A DNA stretch of 9,022 nucleotides from CANLWN01 sp039815505. GTDB lineage: Bacteria; Bacteroidota; Bacteroidia; Flavobacteriales; Flavobacteriaceae. Positions 1 to 6,243 of this stretch are shown here, piece after piece. The first letter of the stretch is position 1; each line of letters opens with the position of its first letter. Both the position numbers and the translations under genes were made by a program. The notes below the pieces were generated by a model. That model was given only the letters and a program-made list of their open reading frames with translations, had not been told where the DNA came from and did not search any database. Where the stretch lies: assembly GCA_039815505.1 (NCBI GenBank), contig JBCBZE010000119.1, forward strand, positions 1-9,022, in the 5' to 3' direction.

Positions 1-2
1 AT

Positions 3-116
3 CCCGACCAAAGTTTGGAAAATGCTCGAATGTGCTGGTTGTTGAAAAAGCAACTACCCATGAAGAACGGATTTGTAACATATGAGAAGAGTGATCTGAA
101 CATCCGAGAAAAATAA
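3..116 (+). CDS. 3' end of an unrecognised gene (partial, left edge)
   Basis: Frame 3 is open from the window edge to a TAA at 114-116, giving a 37-residue tail that starts PDQSLENARM and ends SDLNIREK. It is basic and mixed in composition, as soluble proteins are, but I do not recognise a family. The gene would converge on gapN, with a hairpin between the two stop codons. Two other readings exist. Frame 2 is also open from the edge to a TGA at 83-85, and a minus-strand frame starting with ATG at 103 is open to the edge. Frame 3 is preferred because it is the longest closed tail and because its stop lies just before the hairpin. This is a weak call resting on little sequence. Confidence 0.3.
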   Translation, partial: PDQSLENARMCWLLKKQLPMKNGFVTYEKSDLNIREK

Positions 117-133
117 TATGCTTTAAGGAGCGT

Positions 134-163
134 TTTTCCCGTCAATTCCCTACTACGGGGAAA
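134..163. terminator. Candidate hairpin between convergent gene ends
   Basis: Bases 134-142 can pair with 155-163 (TTTTCCCGT with ACGGGGAAA), giving nine pairs including one G-U in the plus-strand RNA and a 12-base loop. It sits 17 bases after the TAA of the left-edge tail and 7 bases after the gapN stop on the other strand. Neither strand has a long U-tract after the stem, and in the minus-strand RNA the G-U becomes an A-C mismatch. It is therefore an imperfect candidate for an intrinsic terminator and fits the plus-strand gene better. Confidence 0.3.
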
Positions 164-170
164 TAATCGC

Positions 171-1763
171 CTATAAAATATAATCCGTACTGATAAAGTT
201 GGATAGTTTGGTTTCTAACAATTTTTCCAAAATTTCATTGTTCAATTCATTATCCTTGGAAGCCACAAATGTCCTGATGGAAAAAGACCGTAAGGCGTCA
301 TGCACACTTAAGGTGGCTACCGCGGAGTCCTTTCTGCCCGTAAAGGGGTATACATCGGGTCCTCGTTGACAGGAGCTGTTTAGGTTAACCCTACAGACCA
401 AATTGGCCAATGTATCTATCAAGGGAGCCAAGGCATAGACATCCTTGCCAAATAAACTTACCTGCTGCCCATAATTGGACTCCGCCATATCATCCAAGGG
501 CTCTTGGATATCGGAAAATGAAAGAATGGGAATTACCGGGCCAAATTGCTCTTCCCCATATACCAGCATATCCTTGGTAACAGGATATAAAACTGCGGGC
601 CATATGAAATTATCTGTTTGCTCCCCACCTTTTTTGTTCAGGACTTTTGCCCCTTTTTCCTTGGCATCGGTTATAAGGGAATCAATGTAATCCGGTTTAG
701 CAGGCTCCGGTAGGGGTGTCAGCTGTACCCCATCTTCCCAAGGGTTTCCGAATTTCATGGCATCTACCCTTTCTGAAAACCTCTTATTAAACTCTTCAAC
801 AATATCTTCATGTACATAAATAACCTTTAGCGCGGTACAACGCTGGCCATTATAGGACAGTGATCCAGCAATACATTCGTTAATGGCCAAGTCTAAATCC
901 GCATCGGGAAGCACAATGGCCGGATTTTTGGCTTCCAGCCCCAAAACCAGTCGTAGTCGGTTACTTTTGGGATGTTGGTCCTGAAGGGCATTAGCGGATG
1001 AACTATGACCGATCAAGGCAAGTACGTCTACCTTACCAGTTTCCATAATAGGGCCTGCAATAGCCCTACCACGTCCAAATAGGATGTTAACCACACCTTT
1101 GGGGAAACTTTCCTGAAAAGCCTCTATAAGTGGTGATATCAACAATACGCCGTGTTTAGCTGGTTTAAATACAGCCGTGTTGCCCATTATGATTGCAGGA
1201 ATAAGCAGGCAAAATGTTTCGTTCAAGGGATAATTATAGGGTCCTAGGCAAAGTACGACCCCCAAAGGTCCCCTTCTAATATGTGCATGGACCCCCGAGT
1301 TTTTCCGAAACTTGGCCGAATTTCTATCCAATTCCTTATAGTCCTCTATGGTATCATAAATATAATCTACGGTTCGGTCAAATTCCTTTTGGGAGTCGGC
1401 CAACGTCTTCCCGATTTCCCACATTAACAATTTTACCACCTCCTCGCGCTTTGTCTTCATCTTTTCAACAAAGGTCTCCATACATTCGATCCGTTCCCTA
1501 ACGCGCATAGTCGGCCAAGTTCCCTGGCCTTTATTATATGCCTTTAAAGCCGCATCTAACGAATCCAGGGCCTCGGGCTCCCCCATAGTGGGAATACTGC
1601 CTAATAGCGTGGGCGCATAGGTGTCCGTTGAAGAAATAGTAGAAAACACGTCCGATGTCGTACCGTTCCATTGTTTTAATTCGCCATTCACCAAATACGT
1701 TTTTTGATGTATGGGTTCCGTAATCCTATATTCAGCCGGAATTGTGGTTGGTGTTCTGTCCAT
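171..1763 (-). CDS. gapN: NADP-dependent non-phosphorylating glyceraldehyde-3-phosphate dehydrogenase (GapN-type ALDH)
   Basis: This is an aldehyde dehydrogenase superfamily protein of 530 residues from ATG at 1763. It would oxidise glyceraldehyde-3-phosphate directly to 3-phosphoglycerate and make NADPH in the cytosol, bypassing the ATP-yielding step of glycolysis. The Rossmann region carries PYNYP with the catalytic-pocket Asn177. The nucleophile is Cys309 in NGQRCTALK, and the conserved EQFGPV stands near 405-410. The C-terminal QRGPD (466-470), followed by FPF-like YPFTGRKDS, resembles the GapN branch and is the main basis for the substrate call. One oddity is that the usual LELGG motif reads LGLEA at 274-278, so the canonical catalytic Glu position is Gly275, with Glu277 two residues on. 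A TTG at 1784 would add seven residues; the ATG is preferred because the family-like sequence starts after it and TTG starts are rare. It is about 50 residues longer than streptococcal GapN. The gene starts 28 bases after ilvC and is probably co-transcribed. ALDH membership is certain; the exact substrate is inferred. Confidence 0.83.
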   Translation of the reverse strand: MDRTPTTIPAEYRITEPIHQKTYLVNGELKQWNGTTSDVFSTISSTDTYAPTLLGSIPTMGEPEALDSLDAALKAYNKGQGTWPTMRVRERIECMETFVEKMKTKREEVVKLLMWEIGKTLADSQKEFDRTVDYIYDTIEDYKELDRNSAKFRKNSGVHAHIRRGPLGVVLCLGPYNYPLNETFCLLIPAIIMGNTAVFKPAKHGVLLISPLIEAFQESFPKGVVNILFGRGRAIAGPIMETGKVDVLALIGHSSSANALQDQHPKSNRLRLVLGLEAKNPAIVLPDADLDLAINECIAGSLSYNGQRCTALKVIYVHEDIVEEFNKRFSERVDAMKFGNPWEDGVQLTPLPEPAKPDYIDSLITDAKEKGAKVLNKKGGEQTDNFIWPAVLYPVTKDMLVYGEEQFGPVIPILSFSDIQEPLDDMAESNYGQQVSLFGKDVYALAPLIDTLANLVCRVNLNSSCQRGPDVYPFTGRKDSAVATLSVHDALRSFSIRTFVASKDNELNNEILEKLLETKLSNFISTDYIL

Positions 1764-1791
1764 ACTATGCTCTTTTGATACCAAAGTTAAT

Positions 1792-3267
1792 TTAGACGAT
1801 CGGCTTCATTGCCGTCATGGAGGCTCGTAATCTTGCCCCAACAATCTCCACGGGATGTTCCCGCAATGCTTTATTTACCTTAATCAATTTCACATTGTCC
1901 ACACCATTATCCGCTTCTTCCCCATAATACTTTCCTATGACATCGGTATGCACTCGTTTCATGAAATCCCCTAATAACGGTTTGCAGGCATGATCAAACA
2001 AATAACATCCATACTCCGCCGTATCCGAAATGACCCTGTTCATCTCAAACAATTTTTTTCGGGCTATGGTATTGGCGATCAAAGGGGTTTCGTGCAAGGA
2101 TTCGTAATAAGCGGATTCGGCAATTATCCCGGATTCAGTCATGGATTCAAAAGCCAATTCCACTCCGGCACGTACCAAGGCCACCATTAACACGCCATGG
2201 TCATAATATTCCTGTTCGGAAATATTATCGGTACCTGCCGCTGTTTTTTCAAAAGCGGTTTCCCCGGTTTCCGCTCTCCATTGCAAAAGGTTTTTATCAT
2301 CATTGGCCCAATCTTCCATCATGGTCCTGGAAAAATGCCCTTCCATAATATCGTCCATATGCTTTTGAAACAACGGACGCATAATATCCTTAAGCTCTTC
2401 GGACAAATCAAATGCTTTTATTTTAGCCGGATTGGACAAGCGGTCCATCATGTTGGTAATACCCCCATACTTTAGGCCCTCGGTTATCGTTTCCCAACCG
2501 TATTGAATTAGCTTGGACGCATAACCTGGGGCTATACCCTCTGCTATCATTTTATCAAAACAAAGTATGGAGCCCGTTTGCAACAGACCGCAAAGAATGG
2601 TCTGCTCTCCCATAAGATCCGATTTTACCTCTGCCACAAAGGAGGACTCCAAAACACCGGCCTTATGTCCTCCCGTACCTGCCGCATAGGCTTTAGCCTG
2701 TTCCAAGCCTTTTCCTTCCGGATCGTTTTCCGGATGAACGGCGATCAATGTGGGTACCCCAAAACCTCTTTTATACTCTTCACGTACTTCGGAACCCGGA
2801 CTTTTAGGGGCCACCATGATTACCGTAAGATCCTTGCGGACTTGCATTCCTTCCTCTACGATATTAAATCCATGGGAATAGGACAAGGTAGCGCCTTGCT
2901 TCATCAATGGCATTACGGCATCGACGACATTGGAATGTTGCTTGTCCGGTGTTAAGTTGATGACCAGATCGGCAATGGGAATCAATACTTCATACGTATC
3001 TACCGTAAAACCGTTCTCTTTTGCATTTTTGTAGGATTGGCGTTGTTCCTTTATGGCCGCTTCACGAAGCGCGTACGAGATATCCAATCCCGAATCCCTC
3101 ATATTAAGGCCCTGGTTAAGTCCCTGTGCGCCACAACCCACAATGACTATTTTCTTTCCCTTTAAAGCCGATACACCATCGGAAAACTCGGCAGGTTCCA
3201 TAAACCTACATTTTCCCAATTGATTTAGTTGTTCCCGTAAGGATAAGGTATTGAAGTAGTTTGCCAT
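1792..3267 (-). CDS. ilvC: Ketol-acid reductoisomerase (NADP+), class II
   Basis: The enzyme converts 2-acetolactate and 2-aceto-2-hydroxybutyrate to the dihydroxy acids of valine/leucine and isoleucine synthesis by Mg-dependent alkyl migration and NADPH reduction. At 491 residues it is the long class II form, the same length as the E. coli enzyme and alignable without gaps around the active site. The dinucleotide motif is GCGAQG (44-49). Arg68, Arg76 and Ser78 match the E. coli residues that grip the NADPH 2'-phosphate, so NADPH rather than NADH is expected. His132 and Lys155 are present, and the metal and substrate ligands Asp217, Glu221, Glu389, Glu393 and Ser414 are all intact. The C-terminal region carries the duplicated knotted helical domain typical of class II. 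It starts 21 bases after ilvN, with an A-rich leader rather than a Shine-Dalgarno sequence. I see no defects. Confidence 0.97.
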   Translation of the reverse strand: MANYFNTLSLREQLNQLGKCRFMEPAEFSDGVSALKGKKIVIVGCGAQGLNQGLNMRDSGLDISYALREAAIKEQRQSYKNAKENGFTVDTYEVLIPIADLVINLTPDKQHSNVVDAVMPLMKQGATLSYSHGFNIVEEGMQVRKDLTVIMVAPKSPGSEVREEYKRGFGVPTLIAVHPENDPEGKGLEQAKAYAAGTGGHKAGVLESSFVAEVKSDLMGEQTILCGLLQTGSILCFDKMIAEGIAPGYASKLIQYGWETITEGLKYGGITNMMDRLSNPAKIKAFDLSEELKDIMRPLFQKHMDDIMEGHFSRTMMEDWANDDKNLLQWRAETGETAFEKTAAGTDNISEQEYYDHGVLMVALVRAGVELAFESMTESGIIAESAYYESLHETPLIANTIARKKLFEMNRVISDTAEYGCYLFDHACKPLLGDFMKRVHTDVIGKYYGEEADNGVDNVKLIKVNKALREHPVEIVGARLRASMTAMKPIV

Positions 3268-3288
3268 TTTAATGATTCGTTTTATGCT

Positions 3289-3822
3289 TTATTGATTAGT
3301 TGTTTGAAATTCGTTTAATAATGCCGTAATCTGCATCTCTGCCTTTGATACGGCTATTCGTCCAGAGCGTACAAACTGCATAATCCCATACGGTTTCAAC
3401 AATTGATACATTTCATCGATTTCCCCCCTTCTACCGGTCTTGGCCAATACAAAGAATTCCCTGGACACCGTAACGATTTGTGCGTTACTTTCTTTAATGA
3501 TATTTTGAATCTGACGCTCATCGAACAATAGACTTGAAGCTATCTTGAATATCGCGGATTCCTGATAAATGGTTTCATCATCGGTATGATAGAAGGCTTT
3601 GATGACTTCGATCTGCTTTTCTATTTGTCCTACGATCTTACGTGTCCAATCTTCCGTGGTAAATACCACTATAGTAAACTTGGATACATGCTCAATTTCT
3701 GATTTTGAGACGTTTAGACTTTCTATATTGATGTGTCTTTTTAAGAATATACCCGATATTCTATTCAATAACCCTACATTGTTTTCGGAATACACCGATA
3801 TGGTAAACCATTTATTTTCCAT
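3289..3822 (-). CDS. ilvN: Acetolactate synthase small (regulatory) subunit
   Basis: This is the regulatory subunit of acetohydroxyacid synthase, which stimulates IlvB and passes on feedback inhibition by valine. The N-terminal ACT domain spans about residues 5-80, with VGLLNRISGIF at 16-26 and INIESL at 31-36. The C-terminal small-subunit domain follows from about 85 to 165. By alignment with E. coli IlvH, Asn14, Gly17 and Asn32 fall at positions known to be needed for valine binding (Asn11, Gly14, Asn29), so valine sensitivity is likely. At 177 residues it is close to IlvH and much longer than the 96-residue E. coli IlvN. The start at 3822 follows an A-rich stretch (AAAAAAG). The gene does not follow ilvB directly: a methyltransferase gene and a 95-base gap lie between the two subunits, so their translation cannot be directly coupled. 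Confidence 0.94.
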   Translation of the reverse strand: MENKWFTISVYSENNVGLLNRISGIFLKRHINIESLNVSKSEIEHVSKFTIVVFTTEDWTRKIVGQIEKQIEVIKAFYHTDDETIYQESAIFKIASSLLFDERQIQNIIKESNAQIVTVSREFFVLAKTGRRGEIDEMYQLLKPYGIMQFVRSGRIAVSKAEMQITALLNEFQTTNQ

Positions 3823-3917
3823 TCTTTTTTAAACTAAGTATTATCCGTTTGATCGCGGTCGAAAACTAAAATCATGTCTACAATGACCTCCGGTCCGTAC
3901 TCGAAGGGGGCACAATG
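3823..3917 (-). other. 95-base gap before ilvN, open in the methyltransferase frame, with Ile/Leu/Val codon cluster
   Basis: This is by far the longest gap inside the operon. The frame of the methyltransferase continues after its TGA for 27 sense codons to a TAG at 3836-3834. The translated stretch includes EVIVDMILVF, in which six of ten codons are for branched-chain amino acids (3864-3887). An ATG at 3875 would open a 13-codon mini-ORF reading MILVFDRDQTDNT that ends 11 bases before the ilvN start. No terminator hairpin follows. A short inverted repeat, GACC-GGA-GGTC, lies inside the gap. It may be a leader peptide, an eroded gene tail, or a chance opening. I find no convincing internal promoter. 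Confidence 0.3.
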
Positions 3918-4508
3918 TCAACATCTTCTCGTGGCCACGATCAATCCTGTGGACCAATTAATTTTTGTACAATTAAAATCATTTCTGTTCTCCAGATAAT
4001 CAGTAAGTCTATCTACATGTTCTTGATGACCTTCTGGCCAGTTGGGTTGGGCGTTCATATCATCGATGACATAAAAACCGCCTACTTTTACCAAATCAAG
4101 GACCTCCTCAATTTCACTGTACTTTCCGGGCCATGCATCTGCAAAAATCAAATCGAACTTTTCACCCTTATAATTTTTTAACCATTTAGTACCATCGGCA
4201 CATATGATTTCTACGCGTTTATCCCCACCAAAATAGGTGTTCGCAATTTTAACTAGGTCTGGGTCATTATCTATGGTGATCAGTTTGGATACTTGATCCA
4301 TTCCGGCAATCATCCATACCAATGAAAGTCCTATTCCCGTCCCCAGCTCCAAAAAATTAGCATTGGGTTTTGCCGTAATCAAGGTTTTGAGTAAAGATCC
4401 CATATGGATATCCGAAGGCATGGTAAATCCGATTTCAACGGACTTTCGTTGAATCTCTTCATACATATGGGGTACGTCAAGAATATGGGAGTCCATCATG
4501 TATTTCAT
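3918..4508 (-). CDS. Class I SAM-dependent methyltransferase (O-methyltransferase-like), function unknown
   Basis: This is a 196-residue single-domain Rossmann methyltransferase. SAM-binding motif I is LELGTGIGLS (53-62), the acidic residue ending strand 2 is Asp80 in ITIDND, the adenine-side ADG is at 104-106, and FADAWPGKY (122-130) is motif II with Asp124. A later VIDDMNAQPNWPEGH block (147-161) could supply metal or substrate contacts, as in small-molecule O-methyltransferases of the YrrM-like type. The last strand, GLIVATRR, closes the fold, so the protein looks complete. It starts with ATG directly after the ilvB stop (TAAATG), which implies translational coupling to ilvB. Met4 and Met5 are alternative starts. 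No signal peptide or membrane segment is visible. Similar stand-alone proteins are, to my knowledge, common in Bacteroidota, but no substrate is known to me. Its position between the two subunits of acetolactate synthase is unusual. Base composition looks like that of its neighbours. Confidence 0.85.
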   Translation of the reverse strand: MKYMMDSHILDVPHMYEEIQRKSVEIGFTMPSDIHMGSLLKTLITAKPNANFLELGTGIGLSLVWMIAGMDQVSKLITIDNDPDLVKIANTYFGGDKRVEIICADGTKWLKNYKGEKFDLIFADAWPGKYSEIEEVLDLVKVGGFYVIDDMNAQPNWPEGHQEHVDRLTDYLENRNDFNCTKINWSTGLIVATRRC

Positions 4509-6242
4509 TTATTTTAATCTGATATCGGATACGGAAGCACCGGAAGGAATCATAGGAAAGACATTATCCTCTTTCTCTACCTTAACTTCCAAGAAATACG
4601 GTTTTTTCGATGCCATCATTTCTTGAACGGTTGCCCTTAAATCTTTACGTTCGCTTACTCTTTTTGCTTCGATATGATAACCTTCGGCAATCTTTACAAA
4701 ATCCGGATTGGTCATGACGGTGGACGCATACCTGCTCTCAAAAAACAATTCTTGCCATTGCCGCACCATACCCAAATGGTCATTGTTCAGTACCACAATC
4801 TTTACGGGAACATTATGTTGAAAGATCACACCCAATTCCTGAATGGTCATTTGATAACCACCATCCCCTATGATCGCGACCACTTCCCGGTCCATAGCAC
4901 CCATTTTGGCTCCGATCGCCGCAGGTAAGGCAAACCCCATAGTTCCCAATCCGCCGGAAGTAATATTACTTTTGGATTGTTTAAACTTGGCGTATCTACA
5001 CGCCACCATTTGGTGTTGGCCTACATCGGTCACGATTACCGCCTTATTTTCAGAGGCCAAATTAATTTCCTCTATCACCTCACCCATGGTTAGCCCCGCT
5101 TTAGTGGGATGCACATCGTTCTTGATCACCGTATCAAATTCGATCTTATATTTTTCCTTAAACTCATTATGCCATACATCATGATGGTTTTCCTTGATCA
5201 TGGGTAATAATAAATTCAAAGTTTCTTTGGCATTTCCCAAAACGGCTATATCGGCCTTAACGTTTTTATTGATCTCCGCGGGATCTATTTCGAAATGAAT
5301 CACTTTGGCCTGTTTGGCATAGGTGTCCAGACTTCCCGTGACCCGATCATCAAATCGCATTCCAATGGCGATCAATACATCGCATTCATTGGTCAATACA
5401 TTGGGGCCATAATTTCCATGCATACCTACCATGCCTACATTTAAAGGGTGATCGGTATCCATTGCTGAAAGTCCTAAAATTGTCCATGCCGCCGGTATGC
5501 CACCTTTTTCCACCAACGCTTTCAATTGTTCTTCCGCTTCTCCCAAAATTACACCCTGACCATAAACGATATACGGCTTTTTTGCAGTGTTTATCATTGC
5601 AGCAGCTTGCTCAATGGCTAGCAGGTCAGGTTTGGGAACGGGACTATAGCTCCTTACCCCCAAACAGGGCTCATAACTAAATTCAAACTCATCGAATTGA
5701 GCATTTTTGGTAATATCCACTAAAACCGGACCTGGCCTGCCGGATTGGGCTATATAAAAAGCTTTGGCCAAAATCTCGGGAATTTCCGAAGCCTTGGTAA
5801 TTTGGTAATTCCATTTGGTAACCGGGGTGGATATACCAATAATATCGGTTTCCTGAAAAGCGTCGGATCCCAATAAATGCCTGGGAACCTGCCCGGTAAT
5901 ACATACGATTGGTGTAGAATCTATTTGGGCATCTGCCAAACCGGTGACCAAATTCGTTGCTCCAGGGCCCGAGGTAGCCATGGCCACGCCCACTTTGCCC
6001 GTAACCCTGGCATATCCTTGGGCAGCATGTGTTGCCCCTTGTTCATGCCTCGTTAGAATGTGGGTCAATTTATCCTGAAACTTATATAATTCGTCATAAA
6101 CGGGCATAATAGCACCTCCCGGGTAACCATATATTAAACTTACCCCCTCGGCCAATAAACAGTGTATTATTGCTTCCGCCCCACTTATCGTAATGGCTTT
6201 TGGGCGGTTTTGACCCACCTTTTTCTCTTTTATTGTTTCCAT
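4509..6242 (-). CDS. ilvB: Acetolactate synthase large (catalytic) subunit
   Basis: This thiamine-diphosphate enzyme condenses pyruvate with a second pyruvate or with 2-ketobutyrate, the first common step of valine, leucine and isoleucine synthesis. In the 577-residue product the N-terminal domain carries the cofactor-activating Glu67 in RHEQGA. The central FAD-type domain includes GNYGP and GMRFDDRVTG (about 276-303). The C-terminal diphosphate motif runs from GDGG (459-462) to LNN (485-487). Trp496 in VRQWQ matches the tryptophan that favours 2-ketobutyrate in E. coli AHAS II. The tail FPMIPSGA is typical. The start chosen is ATG at 6242, one base after the ilvD stop (TAATATG). ATGs at 6254 and 6296 would lengthen the protein by 4 or 18 residues read from inside ilvD, and the added MLKRFHPPP does not look like family sequence. 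The product pairs with the small subunit encoded at 3289-3822. Confidence 0.97.
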   Translation of the reverse strand: METIKEKKVGQNRPKAITISGAEAIIHCLLAEGVSLIYGYPGGAIMPVYDELYKFQDKLTHILTRHEQGATHAAQGYARVTGKVGVAMATSGPGATNLVTGLADAQIDSTPIVCITGQVPRHLLGSDAFQETDIIGISTPVTKWNYQITKASEIPEILAKAFYIAQSGRPGPVLVDITKNAQFDEFEFSYEPCLGVRSYSPVPKPDLLAIEQAAAMINTAKKPYIVYGQGVILGEAEEQLKALVEKGGIPAAWTILGLSAMDTDHPLNVGMVGMHGNYGPNVLTNECDVLIAIGMRFDDRVTGSLDTYAKQAKVIHFEIDPAEINKNVKADIAVLGNAKETLNLLLPMIKENHHDVWHNEFKEKYKIEFDTVIKNDVHPTKAGLTMGEVIEEINLASENKAVIVTDVGQHQMVACRYAKFKQSKSNITSGGLGTMGFALPAAIGAKMGAMDREVVAIIGDGGYQMTIQELGVIFQHNVPVKIVVLNNDHLGMVRQWQELFFESRYASTVMTNPDFVKIAEGYHIEAKRVSERKDLRATVQEMMASKKPYFLEVKVEKEDNVFPMIPSGASVSDIRLK

Positions 6243-6243
6243 A

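Noticed and set aside
1..103. Minus-strand frame from ATG at 103, open to the left edge
   Set aside because: Its 34 residues are very rich in Phe and Ser and look like an antisense translation. It would start 67 bases beyond the gapN stop with no clear start signal. Not excluded, but weaker than the plus-strand tail.
2578..2955. 125-codon plus-strand open frame inside ilvC
   Set aside because: It lies wholly opposite an intact, residue-by-residue recognisable IlvC, and its translation resembles no family.
3918..3920. Selenocysteine or readthrough reading of the TGA that ends the methyltransferase
   Set aside because: No SECIS-like hairpin is visible, the preceding residues complete the fold, and small-molecule methyltransferases of this kind have no known selenocysteine.
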